From Leucobacter chromiisoli (GTDB taxonomy: Bacteria > Actinomycetota > Actinomycetes > Actinomycetales > Microbacteriaceae), in the NCBI RefSeq assembly GCF_016522505.1, contig NZ_JAEHOH010000001.1, positions 186,001-250,000 of the forward strand: 64,000 nt of DNA. The letters are read 5' to 3'. How positions within the stretch are numbered: the first letter of the stretch is position 1; each line of letters opens with the position of its first letter. Made by a program: the position numbers and the translations under genes. The notes beneath the pieces are model-generated. The model saw only the letters and a program-made list of their open reading frames with translations, searched no databases and had not been told where the DNA came from. Below are positions 42,878 to 51,548 of this stretch, in pieces.

Positions 42878-43283
42878 CATCCGCGCCCGCGTGACCGAGC
42901 TGCCGATCGACGACGCGGCGGTGCGCGCGGCGGTCGACTCGCCGGAGTGCGGCGCCGTCGTGATGTTCCACGGCGTGATCCGCAATCACGACGGCGGGGA
43001 GGGGGTGCGAGCCCTCGACTACAGCGCGCACCCTGAGGCCGAGCGGTTCCTCGCCGCGGTCGTGGCGGACGAGCAGCGCCGCACGGGCCTGCGCCTCGCG
43101 GCCGTGCACCGCATTGGCTCGCTCCGGATCGGCGACGCGGCGCTCGTCGCGGCGGCCTCCGCCGCCCACCGCGCCGAGGCCTTCGCGGCGATCGAGCGAC
43201 TGGTCGAGCGGATCAAGGCCGAGGTGCCGATCTGGAAGCGCCAGCACCTCGAGGCGGGCACCTCGGAGTGGGTCGGCCTGTAA
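42867..43283 (+). CDS. moaE: Molybdopterin synthase large subunit MoaE
   Basis: The 138-residue catalytic subunit has GAVVMFHGVIRNHDGGEGV (about residues 29-47), LDYSAHPEAE, VHRIGSLRIGD and VPIWKRQHLEAG, whose Lys and Arg are the active-site residues. It makes molybdopterin dithiolene with MoaD. GTG 42867 overlaps the end of moeB, so translation is coupled. It converges on moaA; the 76-base gap holds a CCGGGCGCCCGG palindrome and a repeated TCAGGCGG but no gene. Confidence 0.95.
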   Translation: MNDDIRARVTELPIDDAAVRAAVDSPECGAVVMFHGVIRNHDGGEGVRALDYSAHPEAERFLAAVVADEQRRTGLRLAAVHRIGSLRIGDAALVAAASAAHRAEAFAAIERLVERIKAEVPIWKRQHLEAGTSEWVGL

Positions 43284-43359
43284 CGATCGCCGCTCGGGGC
43301 GGGGCTCGGACGACTTCAGGCGGTTTCAGGCGGGGCTCGGCCGGGCGCCCGGTCGCCGC

Positions 43360-44511
43360 TCAACCGCCGATGTAGGACATCTCGATGCGCTGCCTCGTGC
43401 GGCCCGCGTCGGCGGTCGCGGCTGCGGTCGTGTCGGTCGCGGAGCCCTCGCCCCCCTCGCTGCCGGGTGCGGGTGCGCCCGCCGCAGCCGTGAACTCGGA
43501 GCGCCGCTCGGAGTAGCGGTCCTCGCGCCCGCCCCACAGCTCGGAGAGCGCATCCGAGATCTCGGCGTCGGAGGCCCCTCCGCGCAGTAGCGCGCGCAGG
43601 TCGAAGCCCGTCGTCGCGAAGAGGCACGTGAAGAGCCGTCCCTCGGCCGAGAGCCGCGCCCGCGTGCAGCTGCCGCAGAACGCCTGCGTCACGCTCGAGA
43701 TCACACCGATCTCGCCCGAGCCGTCGCGGTAGCGCCAGCGCCGCGCGGTCTCGCCGGGGTGATCCGGCGGCACCGGATCGAGCGGATGCACCGCGCCGAT
43801 GCGCGCGACGATCTCCGCCGACGGCACCACCTCCTCGAGCGCCCAGCCGTTCGACGACCCCACGTCCATGTACTCGATGAAGCGCAGGGCGTGACCGGTG
43901 CCGCGGAAGTGCTCGGCGAGGCCCAGCACCTCGTCGTCGTTGACGCCGCGCTTCACGACGGTGTTCACCTTGATCGGACCCAGCCCCGCCTCGGCCGCCG
44001 CCGCGATGCCGTCGAGCACCCGCGACACCGGGAAGCGCACGTCGTTGATCGCCTGGAACCGCGCCTCGTCGAGCGAGTCCAGGGAGACAGTGACCCGGCC
44101 CAGCCCGGCCGCTTTGAGCGCCGCGGCCTTCACCGGCAGCGCCGATCCGTTGGTCGTGAGCGCCAGGTCGAGCGGCTCCCCGTCGGGGGTGCGCAGCTCG
44201 GCGAGCATCGCGACGAGATCCTCGATGCCACGGCGCAGCAGGGGCTCGCCTCCTGTGAGGCGCAGCTTCCGCACTCCGAGGCCCGCCGCGATCGCCGCGA
44301 GGCGCGTGATCTCCTCGAAGGTCAGCAGTTCGCTCCGCTCGAGGAACTGGTAGTCGCGCCCGAAGATCTCCTTCGGCATGCAGTAGACGCAGCGGAAGTT
44401 GCAGCGGTCGGTGACCGAGATGCGCAGATCGCGCAGCTCGCGGCCGAGCGCGTCGACCCGGCCCGGACTCGTTCCGGTCGCGGGCAGCGCGCGGATCCCT
44501 GAGCCCGCCAT
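43360..44511 (-). CDS. moaA: GTP 3',8-cyclase MoaA, radical SAM enzyme
   Basis: The 383-residue enzyme performs the first step of molybdopterin synthesis from GTP. The radical SAM cluster motif is CNFRCVYC (about residues 37-44), followed by [13 protein letters not shown]. The C-terminal cluster uses [11 protein letters not shown] and the Cys of FTCLF. The protein ends in Gly-Gly (SYIGG), which is required in MoaA. An insertion rich in Ala, Gly, Thr and Ser precedes that tail. ATG 44511 follows GGGAGGTG. It diverges from modA. Confidence 0.96.
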   Translation of the reverse strand: MAGSGIRALPATGTSPGRVDALGRELRDLRISVTDRCNFRCVYCMPKEIFGRDYQFLERSELLTFEEITRLAAIAAGLGVRKLRLTGGEPLLRRGIEDLVAMLAELRTPDGEPLDLALTTNGSALPVKAAALKAAGLGRVTVSLDSLDEARFQAINDVRFPVSRVLDGIAAAAEAGLGPIKVNTVVKRGVNDDEVLGLAEHFRGTGHALRFIEYMDVGSSNGWALEEVVPSAEIVARIGAVHPLDPVPPDHPGETARRWRYRDGSGEIGVISSVTQAFCGSCTRARLSAEGRLFTCLFATTGFDLRALLRGGASDAEISDALSELWGGREDRYSERRSEFTAAAGAPAPGSEGGEGSATDTTAAATADAGRTRQRIEMSYIGG

Positions 44512-44638
44512 TCCAGCACCTCCCGAAGCCCTCACCCTACACCGTCCCCCTCCGCGCCGGCCCTCGTCCGCCTGCGGCGGAGAGCACGGCGGGGCGAGAA
44601 GCCTCCGTGGCGGGGCCCGGGATGAGAGGATCGAGGCC

Positions 44639-45475
44639 ATGAGACACGAACGAGGCCTGAGGATCGGCGCGGCGACCGCCCCCGCCGCGGCCGTCCTCGC
44701 CGCGACCGTCCTCGCGGCGGTCGCGCTGACCCTCGCGGGGTGCGCCGGGCCCTCGGGCTCCTCCGCGGATTCCTCCTCGGGCGAGGGGCGGGAAGGGGCG
44801 GCGGACGCCGAGCAGACCGTGACCGTGTTCGCGGCGGCGTCGTTGCAGGCGGCCTTCGACGAGGCGGCGGAGGCGTTCGAGGCGGAGAACCCGGGCGTCG
44901 AGGTGCGGTCGATCGTCTACGACGGATCCTCGACGCTCGCCACCCAGATCGTCGAGGGCGCGCCCGTCGACGTCTTCGCCTCGGCCGACGAGCGCAACAT
45001 GCGGAGGGTCGTCGACGAGGGGCTGGCGGTCGATCCGGTGCCGTTCGCGACGAACACGCTCGTCGTCGCGGTGCCTGAGGGCAACCCCGGGAACGTCGCC
45101 GAGCTCGCGGACCTCGCCGACGCGGTCACGGTGCTCTGCGCGCCGGAGGTGCCGTGCGGCGCGGCGTCCGAGCAGCTGCTCGCGAACGCCGGCGTCGAGG
45201 TCGCGCCCGCGAGCCTCGAGCAGAACGTCACCGCCGTGCTGGAGAAGGTCGCGGCGGGCGAGGCCGACGCGGGGCTCGTCTACGCCACCGACGTGCTCGG
45301 CGACGCCGCCGTCGAGAGCTTCGTCCCCGAGGGAGCCGACGACGTCGTGAACGTCTACCCGGTCGCCGCGCTCGAGGGTGCGGCCCACCCGGAGGCGGCG
45401 AGGGACTTCGTCGAGTTCCTGCTCGCGCCCGAGGGGCGCGCCGTGCTCGACGCGCACGGCTTCGGAGAGGCCTGA
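44639..45475 (+). CDS. modA: Molybdate-binding lipoprotein ModA
   Basis: The 278-residue protein has a lipoprotein signal (LTLAGC, Cys about 37), a Ser/Gly/Glu linker, and the ModA fold: [42 protein letters not shown], and VYATDV near the end. It captures molybdate outside the membrane and feeds ModBC. The ATG follows GAGGATCGAGG. modB begins two bases after its stop. It diverges from moaA, tying metal uptake to cofactor synthesis. Confidence 0.94.
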   Translation: MRHERGLRIGAATAPAAAVLAATVLAAVALTLAGCAGPSGSSADSSSGEGREGAADAEQTVTVFAAASLQAAFDEAAEAFEAENPGVEVRSIVYDGSSTLATQIVEGAPVDVFASADERNMRRVVDEGLAVDPVPFATNTLVVAVPEGNPGNVAELADLADAVTVLCAPEVPCGAASEQLLANAGVEVAPASLEQNVTAVLEKVAAGEADAGLVYATDVLGDAAVESFVPEGADDVVNVYPVAALEGAAHPEAARDFVEFLLAPEGRAVLDAHGFGEA

Positions 45476-45476
45476 G

Positions 45477-46403
45477 GTGGCCGAGTCCGAGGCGGCGAGG
45501 TCCGAGGTGGCGAGGTCTGAGGCGGCGAGGGCCGGGGAGGCGGGCGCCCGGGCGGCGAAGGCCTGGAGGGTGAAGGCGCGGAAGGCGAGACGGGGGCCGC
45601 GCGGAGACACGGGAGGATCCGCCCCGCTGCCGCTCGTGCTGCCCGCCGCGCTCGGTCTCGCGCTGCTGCTCCTGCCGCTCCTCGCGCTCATCGGTCGCGC
45701 CTCCTGGACGACGCTCTGGGCCGACATCACCTCCGAGACCGCGCGCAGCGCCCTGGCGCTCTCGGTCGGCACGGGACTCACGGCGACCGCCCTCTGCGTG
45801 GTGCTCGGCGTGCCGCTCGCGATCCTGATCGCGCGATCCGGCCCCAGGACGTCGGCGCTGCTGCGCGCGCTCGTGGCGGTGCCGCTCGTCATGCCCCCGA
45901 TGGTCGGCGGCGTCGCGCTGCTGTTCCTGTTCGGGCGCACGAGCCCCGTCGGCAGGCTCATCGACGCCTGGTGGGGGCTCGCGCTGCCGTTCTCGACCGC
46001 GGCCGTCGTGCTCGCGCAGGCATTCGTCGCGCTGCCCTTCCTCGTGCTCTCGGTCGAGGGATCGCTGCGCTCCACCGGCCTGCGCTACGAGCGCACCGCC
46101 GCCACGCTGGGGGCCGGCCGCTGGACCGTGCTGTGGCGGATCACCCTGCCGCTCGCAGCTCCCGGTCTGATCGCGGGCGTGATCCTGTGCTTCGCGCGCG
46201 CCATCGGCGAGTTCGGTGCGACGGCGCTCTTCGCCGGCAACGCGCCCGGTGTGACGCAGACGATGCCGCTCGCCATCTACACGGCCTTCAACGGCGCCGG
46301 CAGCGGGCGGGAGCCCGCGGTCGCGCTCTCGCTGCTGCTGCTCGCGACGGCGGTGCTGGTGCTGCTCACGGTGCGCGCCTGGCGACCGGGGGCGCTGCGA
46401 TGA
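45477..46403 (+). CDS. modB: Molybdate ABC transporter permease ModB
   Basis: The 308-residue permease has about six helices and the EAA-like loop ERTAATLGAGRWTVLWRITL (about residues 204-223), with ARAIGEFGATALFAGN typical of ModB. A charged N-terminal extension of about 45 residues precedes the first helix. It includes three 15-base repeats (45486-45530) encoding SEAAR-SEVAR-SEAAR. The GTG start is chosen for its place just after modA. modC overlaps its stop by ATGA. Confidence 0.93.
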   Translation: MAESEAARSEVARSEAARAGEAGARAAKAWRVKARKARRGPRGDTGGSAPLPLVLPAALGLALLLLPLLALIGRASWTTLWADITSETARSALALSVGTGLTATALCVVLGVPLAILIARSGPRTSALLRALVAVPLVMPPMVGGVALLFLFGRTSPVGRLIDAWWGLALPFSTAAVVLAQAFVALPFLVLSVEGSLRSTGLRYERTAATLGAGRWTVLWRITLPLAAPGLIAGVILCFARAIGEFGATALFAGNAPGVTQTMPLAIYTAFNGAGSGREPAVALSLLLLATAVLVLLTVRAWRPGALR

Positions 46404-47227
46404 TCCGGGGAGGCGGCGAAACCGGAGACACGGCGCTCGGCGGTGCGGCGCCCGGGAACGCGGCGCTCGACGATCCGGTGCTCGACGCGTGCGTGCGCGT
46501 CGAGCGCGGCGACTTCTCGGTCGACGTCGAGCTGCGGGCGGGAGCGGGCGAGACGGTGGCGCTCATGGGGCCGAGCGGTGCGGGCAAGACGACCGTCGTC
46601 GACGCCCTCTCGGGCCTGATCCGGATCGACGAGGGGCGCATCCGACTCGGCGGCGCCGACATCGCGGACGCCGCGTCGGGCGTGCACGTCGCGCCGAGCA
46701 GGCGCGGTGTCGGGGTGCTGGGGCAGGAGGCGCTGCTCTTCCCGCACATGACCGCGGTCGAGAACATCGCCTTCGCGGCGCGCGCGGCGGGGTCGTCCCG
46801 CGCGGAGGCCACGGCACTGGCATCGGGGTGGCTCGACCGGGTGGGCCTCGCCGGCCTGGCCGCCCGCCGCCCCTCGGAGCTCTCGGGCGGCCAGCGGCAG
46901 CGGGTCGCTCTCGCGCGGGCGCTCGCCGCGAGGCCGCGCCTGCTGCTGCTCGACGAGCCGCTCGTCTCGCTCGACGTCGAGGCCGCCGCCGACATCCGCG
47001 CGCTGCTGCGCGAGCGGCTGACCGAGAGCGGGACGACGGCGGTCCTCGTCTCCCACGACGCGGCCGATGCGCTCGCGCTCGCCGACCGGCTGCTGATCCT
47101 CGACGCCGGCAGGATCGCGCAGCAGGGAACGGTCGAGCAGGTGCTGGCGGCACCCGCCACGCGCTTCGCCGCCGCGGTCGCCGCCTCCCGCGGCCTCCGA
47201 CCCGACCCCGACAACTCCGCTCGGTAG
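46400..47227 (+). CDS. modC: Molybdate ABC transporter ATP-binding protein ModC
   Basis: The 275-residue ATPase has Walker A MGPSGAGKTTV (about residues 56-66), the signature LSGGQRQRVALARALA, Walker B LLLLDEPLVSLD and H-loop VLVSHD. It powers molybdate import through ModB. It lacks the C-terminal molybdate-binding (TOBE) domain found in longer ModC proteins, so it has no built-in sensing. An N-terminal Gly/Ala-rich extension of about 25 residues is unusual. Confidence 0.94.
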   Translation: MIRGGGETGDTALGGAAPGNAALDDPVLDACVRVERGDFSVDVELRAGAGETVALMGPSGAGKTTVVDALSGLIRIDEGRIRLGGADIADAASGVHVAPSRRGVGVLGQEALLFPHMTAVENIAFAARAAGSSRAEATALASGWLDRVGLAGLAARRPSELSGGQRQRVALARALAARPRLLLLDEPLVSLDVEAAADIRALLRERLTESGTTAVLVSHDAADALALADRLLILDAGRIAQQGTVEQVLAAPATRFAAAVAASRGLRPDPDNSAR

Positions 47228-47396
47228 GCCGCCCCCGCAGGCCAGCGGGCCCGCCGGCCCCCGGCCTCCCCCGCAGGTCCGCTCCGGGCCGCTCTGCTCT
47301 GGATCGCTCCGAGGGGTGAAACTCGGGGTGGAATCGACGGTCCGGCAGACGTCCGCACGTCCTCCGGTGGCAGGATCGAGGAGGCGGTGGGAGCAT

Positions 47397-47762
47397 ATGG
47401 ATCGGCAGTCAAGATTGCAGCAGCGGTGGCCTGAACTCTTCGAGGGGCTGGATAGGAGCACGCTCACATTCGTGCTGCACGCCTGCGATGCGATGTGGCC
47501 TCGTCCCGCCGAGCCCTCGCAGGAGGACATCCGCCACCTCACCGATCTCGCGCGTGGCGCGATCACCAAGGAGGAGTACGATCGGCGGGCCGGAGGCCGG
47601 GCCAGGCGTGGACGCGTGGACCTCCCAGCCCATCGCCTCGGGAAGCACGGTCATCCGGCCCTCGAGCCCGCGCCGCGCCCCGATCGCGACCGCGGGGATC
47701 GCGTCGGCGAGCGGAGTGGTCTCGGTCGGCGGCGCGCGGCGCGGGAACGGGGCATGCGGTGA
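47397..47762 (+). CDS. VbhA-antitoxin-like small protein, possibly frame-altered
   Basis: The first 65 residues look genuine: MDRQSRLQQRWPELFEGLDR, then an antitoxin VbhA-like segment PSQEDIRHLTDLARGAITKEEY. Such proteins normally inhibit a Fic toxin encoded next to them. No Fic gene is seen here. After RRA (about residue 65) the reading frame becomes Arg/Gly/His-rich and loses the usual third-base G/C bias, suggesting an old frameshift or a fusion to non-coding sequence. Even so, its stop overlaps the next gene's GTG (GTGA). The 169-base gap before it holds nothing notable. Possible readings are an orphan antitoxin or a decayed toxin-antitoxin locus. Confidence 0.5.
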   Translation: MDRQSRLQQRWPELFEGLDRSTLTFVLHACDAMWPRPAEPSQEDIRHLTDLARGAITKEEYDRRAGGRARRGRVDLPAHRLGKHGHPALEPAPRPDRDRGDRVGERSGLGRRRAARERGMR

Positions 47763-48079
47763 TCTGCACCCACTGCGGACACGAGCGAATCGAATGGATC
47801 CCGCGCGAGCGCATCCAGGCGGGCATCGGCCTGCCGTCGGAGATGACGCCCGAGGTGCTGCGCGCGCAGGCCGAGAAGCTCGGCGGTGAGATTCTGGGAG
47901 CCTGGATATGCGAGCACTGCCGCAGCAAGGGGTTCTTCGTCCTGGGCGGGGCCGATGAGAGTCCGGCCCAGGCCGCCCGCTCCTCTCAGACGCGCTCCTC
48001 GCGATCCGACGGCGTGCGGGAGAGGGCGGCGAAGAGCGCCCCCGCGACCACGCCGCCGACGAGCTGCGCGATCACGTAG
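47759..48079 (+). CDS. Small zinc-ribbon-like protein overlapping the aquaporin gene
   Basis: The 106-residue frame starts GTG at the previous stop codon. Residues 3-6 (CTHC) and about 52-55 (CEHC) form two CxxC pairs that could bind zinc. Between them is IPRERIQAGIGLPSEMTPEV and a helix AQAEKLGGEI. The part up to about residue 65 looks like a real protein; the Ser/Arg-rich end overlaps the 3' end of the convergent aquaporin gene by 94 bases and may be an unused tail. I do not recognise a function. Confidence 0.5.
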   Translation: MICTHCGHERIEWIPRERIQAGIGLPSEMTPEVLRAQAEKLGGEILGAWICEHCRSKGFFVLGGADESPAQAARSSQTRSSRSDGVRERAAKSAPATTPPTSCAIT

Positions 48080-48714
48080 ACCGGCCACTGCTCCCAGGCC
48101 ACCTCGCCGCCCAGCAGGGTCTGCACGAGCATCGGCCCCGTGTTCCTGGCGGGGTTGATCGAGCCGCCGGTGACCGCGCCGATGGTGACGATCACGGCGA
48201 ACACCGTGAACCCGATCGCGATGCCGGCCATCCCCGGCGCCGCTCGGCGGTGGATGAGGCCGAAGACGACCAGCACGAGCACGAAGGTGCCGATGGCCTC
48301 CGCGGCGAACATCTGCCAGAAGGGGATCTCGGCCGAGGACGCCGCGATGCCGAGGCCCTCGTCGCTCGCCACCCTTCCGAGGGCGGCCACGATGGCGAAC
48401 GCGCCGATCGTGGCGCCGAGCACCTGCGCGAGCACGTACCCGGGCACCTCGCGCCAGGGGAACTTCCGCGTCGCGGCCAGGGCGACGGTGACCGCCGGGT
48501 TGATGTGAGCGCCCGAGATGTACCCGAACACGTAGACGACCGCCATGACGATCGTGCCGAACGCCAGTGCGATGATGCCCAGCTCGGCGCCGGTGAACGG
48601 CTCGCCGGCGCGGGCGATGGCGAGCGCCGGCACCGAGCCGACGCCGACGAAGACCAGCAGCGCCGTTCCGACGAACTCGGAGAGCAGACGCTGCCAGGTG
48701 CGGTACTCGTTCAT
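47986..48714 (-). CDS. MIP-family channel (aquaporin or glycerol facilitator)
   Basis: The 242-residue protein has six helices and both NPA boxes, GAHINPAVTVA (about residues 67-77) and GGSINPARNTGP (about 187-198). The Arg after the second NPA is the selectivity-filter residue. It passes water or small neutral solutes. It lies downstream of, and on the same strand as, the formaldehyde dehydrogenase, so a one-carbon or glycerol solute is possible, though water is equally likely. AAAGGAG lies ten bases before the ATG. Confidence 0.92.
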   Translation of the reverse strand: MNEYRTWQRLLSEFVGTALLVFVGVGSVPALAIARAGEPFTGAELGIIALAFGTIVMAVVYVFGYISGAHINPAVTVALAATRKFPWREVPGYVLAQVLGATIGAFAIVAALGRVASDEGLGIAASSAEIPFWQMFAAEAIGTFVLVLVVFGLIHRRAAPGMAGIAIGFTVFAVIVTIGAVTGGSINPARNTGPMLVQTLLGGEVAWEQWPVYVIAQLVGGVVAGALFAALSRTPSDREERV

Positions 48715-48871
48715 GAGCGGTGTTCTCCTTTGAACAGCCGAGAGGTCTTGAAGAGTCGAGGGGGCGCCCGGCGGGGCTCGGGAGCCCGGGGAACCGGACG
48801 GCGTCCGAGCGGCTCGGCCCGGAGGGAGGGGGAAGGCCTCCGGGGCCCGGCTCGCGAGCCCCGGCGATCCC

Positions 48872-50089
48872 TCACGCCGTGATGTAGCCGTTCGGATTCA
48901 GCACGTACTTCTTCGCCGCGCCCTGGTCGAACTCGGCGTAGCCGCGAGGCGCGTCCTCCAGCGAGATCGGCGTCGCGTTGACCGCCTTCGCGATCTGCAC
49001 CTTGTCGTGCAGGATCGCCTGCATGAGCTGGCGGTTGTAGCGCATCACGGGGCACTGGCCCGTGGTGAACGACAGGGACTTCGCCCAGCCGAGGCCGAGG
49101 CGGATCGACAGGGATCCCACCTTCGCCGCCTCGTCCACGCCGCCCGGATCTCCCGTGACGTAGAGACCGGGGATGCCGAGCGCACCGCCCGCCTCCGTGA
49201 GGTCCATCAGCGAGTTCAGCACCGTCGCCGGGGCCTCGTGGCTCGCATCGGATCCGTGGCCGCGCGCCTCGAAGCCGACGGCGTCGACGCCGCACTCCAC
49301 CTCGGGAACGCCCAGGATCTGCTCGATCTGATCGCGCGGATCGTCCTTCGACACATCGACCGTCTCGCAGCCGATCGAGCGGGCCCGCTCGAGGCGCTCC
49401 TCGTTGAGGTCGCCGACGATGACGACGCCGGCGCCCAGCAGCTGCGCGCCGACGGCCGCCGCGATGCCGACCGGCCCTGCGCCCGCCACGTACACCGTGG
49501 ATCCGGGCTTCACCCCGGCGGTGTAGGCGCCGTGGAACCCCGTGGGGAAGATGTCGGACAGCATGGTCAGGTCGAGGATCTTCTCGAGCGCCTGATCGCG
49601 ATCGGGGAACTTCAGCAGGTTCCAGTCGGCGTACGGTACGAGCACGTACTCGGCCTGGCCGCCGACCCAGCCGCCCATGTCGACGTAGCCGTACGCGCTG
49701 CCGGGGCGATCGGGGTTGACGTTGAGGCAGATCCCCGTCTTGCCCTCCTTGCAGTTGCGGCAGCGACCGCAGGCGATGTTGAACGGAACGGAGACGATGT
49801 CCCCGACCTTGATGAACTCCACGTCGGGCCCCACCTCGACGACCTCGCCGGTGATCTCGTGGCCGAGCACCAGCCCCTCGGGGGCGGTGGTGCGCCCGCG
49901 CACCATGTGCTGGTCGGAGCCGCAGATGTTGGTGGCGACCGTTCGCAGGATCGCCCCGTGCGGCACCTTGCGGCCGACGTTCGCCGGGTTGACGCCCGGC
50001 CCGTCCTTCAGCTCGAATTCCGGATACGCGGTGTCGATGACCTCGACGACTCCCGGGCCCTTGTACGCAACAGCTCTGTTTCCAGACAT
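48872..50089 (-). CDS. fdhA: Glutathione-independent formaldehyde dehydrogenase (zinc alcohol dehydrogenase family)
   Basis: The 405-residue enzyme matches the Pseudomonas putida-type formaldehyde dehydrogenase, with catalytic-zinc residues in TNICGSDQHM and GHEITGEV, the structural zinc cluster CGRCRNCKEGKTGIC, and the nucleotide fold VYVAGAGPVGIAAA. The extended N-terminus (NRAVAYKGPGVVEV) and VDAVGFEARGHG are typical of this subgroup. It oxidises formaldehyde to formate with NAD without glutathione. The product would feed the formate dehydrogenase at the right end. ATG 50089 follows GAGGAGAGGACGAGG. The 157-base gap to the aquaporin gene has G/C palindromes (GGCTCGCGAGCC near 48847) but no gene. 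The divergent LuxR-type gene is a likely regulator. The symbol is shared with the unrelated formate dehydrogenase subunit. Confidence 0.9.
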   Translation of the reverse strand: MSGNRAVAYKGPGVVEVIDTAYPEFELKDGPGVNPANVGRKVPHGAILRTVATNICGSDQHMVRGRTTAPEGLVLGHEITGEVVEVGPDVEFIKVGDIVSVPFNIACGRCRNCKEGKTGICLNVNPDRPGSAYGYVDMGGWVGGQAEYVLVPYADWNLLKFPDRDQALEKILDLTMLSDIFPTGFHGAYTAGVKPGSTVYVAGAGPVGIAAAVGAQLLGAGVVIVGDLNEERLERARSIGCETVDVSKDDPRDQIEQILGVPEVECGVDAVGFEARGHGSDASHEAPATVLNSLMDLTEAGGALGIPGLYVTGDPGGVDEAAKVGSLSIRLGLGWAKSLSFTTGQCPVMRYNRQLMQAILHDKVQIAKAVNATPISLEDAPRGYAEFDQGAAKKYVLNPNGYITA

Positions 50090-50157
50090 CCTCGTCCTCT
50101 CCTCGGGTGGCGGTACACCACTGCCACGAGTCTCCCGTGCGGCGAACGGCGCCTCAA

Positions 50158-50212
50158 TAGCTCTCAGGGCGGGCCAAAGCCATACCTTCGGGTAGCTCTC
50201 TCCGGGTAGGCT
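50158..50212 (+). promoter_or_regulatory. Direct repeats, UUCG hairpin and -10 box between fdhA and the LuxR-type gene
   Basis: TAGCTCTC occurs twice (50158-50165 and 50193-50200), 35 bases apart, close to a multiple of the helical turn. Between them TACC-TTCG-GGTA (50183-50194) forms a short palindrome. TAGGCT (50207-50212) is six bases before the ATG of the LuxR-type gene. The repeats are candidate binding sites for that regulator, controlling both divergent genes. Confidence 0.55.
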
Positions 50213-50218
50213 GGGGGC

Positions 50219-51472
50219 ATGGCTCAGGCTGCGCCCGACGATGGGCTCCTGCGGCGCCTCTCCGAGGTGCTGACGACTCCGCTGGGCTCGATGGTGCACG
50301 GGCTCTCGGGGCTGCTCGCGCCGGTGGTGCGCCACTCCGCCCTGGTCACGCTCGCGGCCGACATCGGGGGAGGGCGGCTGCAGGGCACGGGCGACACCTC
50401 GTTCATTCGCGGCGTCCGCGGGCTCGACCTCGACCGGCTCAAGCAGGAGGCGGCGAGCTTCGAGGGGGTGCAGCGCGCGCCGATCGTGGTCGACGGCGCG
50501 GAGCGCGAGACGCTGCAGGTGCTCTCCCGCAACGGCGTGCTCCTCGTGATCGCCGATCCGGGGCCGCTCGAGAGGCCCGACGCCGTGCTCAGCCTCTGGA
50601 ACATCATCTCGCTGCACGTGCAGGAGCGGGCCGACGAGGCGACGCCCGGGTACCTGCAGCACGCCCGGGCGACGGCGGGGACGCGCATCAAGGCGCTGAC
50701 CGAGCTCTCGGACGAGTACGCGGGCCTGTTGGGGGAGCTGTCGACCACGCTGCGGTCCGACCGGCTCGGCGACCGCGAGGCCCGGGAGGCCGCGATCGCC
50801 CTCGCGAACACGGGCTTCAGGCGCCTGCGGGCCGCGACCGAGCAGGTCCGCTCCCTGACCGAGGAGCCGGTCACCACGGCGTTCGCCCGGCTGAAGAGCG
50901 AGCTCCTCGCGCTCACCCAGTACCGGGACATCTCCCTGCAGTTCGTCGCGCCCCCGGACGACGGCCGGCCGCTGCCGGACGAGGTGGCGAGGGGAGTCCG
51001 CGCGATCGCCCGGCGCGTGCTGCTCGATCTCGCCGAGGTGCCCGGGGTCACCCGCGTGCGCGTGCGCTGGGACTGCGACGGGGTCAACCTGCTCATGTAC
51101 CTGCGCGACGACGGCCCCGGCACCCGGAGGATGGGCGAGGTGCTCACCCGTGCCGCCGAGCACCGGGTGCAGGCGCTGGCCGGTCAGCTGACGGTCGAGG
51201 CCACCTCGGGGTGGGGCACGGCGCTCACCATCGTGATCCCGCTCGATCCGCCGCGCGCCAGCGCCGCCTCCTCGGCGCTGGCTCGGCTGCGCCCGCGAGA
51301 GATCGAGGTGGCGGATCTGCTGGTGGCCGGTTACAGCAACCGGGCGATCGCGGGGCAGCTCGGGATCAGCGAGAACACCGTGAAGTTCCACGTCTCGCGC
51401 ATCCTGGAGAAGCTCGGCGCGGGGTCGCGGGCCGAGGTGATCTCGCTCGTGCTGGCGCAGCAGCAGACCTGA
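50219..51472 (+). CDS. LuxR-type regulator with a degenerate histidine-kinase-like module
   Basis: The 417-residue protein ends in a clear LuxR helix-turn-helix (LRPREIEVADLLVAGYSNRA onward, about residues 355-415). Before it lies an HATPase-like region with LRDDGPG and a final strand GWGTALTIVIP, but the Asn-containing N-box is missing. No phospho-acceptor His or receiver Asp is evident. The N-terminal half (about 1-200) may be a GAF-like sensor and has helical linkers. It looks like a one-component fusion of a kinase remnant to a DNA-binding output. It diverges from the formaldehyde dehydrogenase and probably responds to a one-carbon compound. The start is leaderless. Confidence 0.8.
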   Translation: MAQAAPDDGLLRRLSEVLTTPLGSMVHGLSGLLAPVVRHSALVTLAADIGGGRLQGTGDTSFIRGVRGLDLDRLKQEAASFEGVQRAPIVVDGAERETLQVLSRNGVLLVIADPGPLERPDAVLSLWNIISLHVQERADEATPGYLQHARATAGTRIKALTELSDEYAGLLGELSTTLRSDRLGDREAREAAIALANTGFRRLRAATEQVRSLTEEPVTTAFARLKSELLALTQYRDISLQFVAPPDDGRPLPDEVARGVRAIARRVLLDLAEVPGVTRVRVRWDCDGVNLLMYLRDDGPGTRRMGEVLTRAAEHRVQALAGQLTVEATSGWGTALTIVIPLDPPRASAASSALARLRPREIEVADLLVAGYSNRAIAGQLGISENTVKFHVSRILEKLGAGSRAEVISLVLAQQQT

Positions 51473-51548
51473 CGCGGCACTGCGGGCAGTGCCCGCACCG
51501 CGGCGCGGCATCACCGCACCGTGGCCACTCCTGCTCCGCGGCGCCGCA

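Noticed and set aside
47409-47654. Minus-strand frame opposite the VbhA-like gene as a gene of its own
   Set aside because: It has no ribosome-binding site or recognisable domain; the protein-like codons are noted in a finding, but not enough to call a gene.
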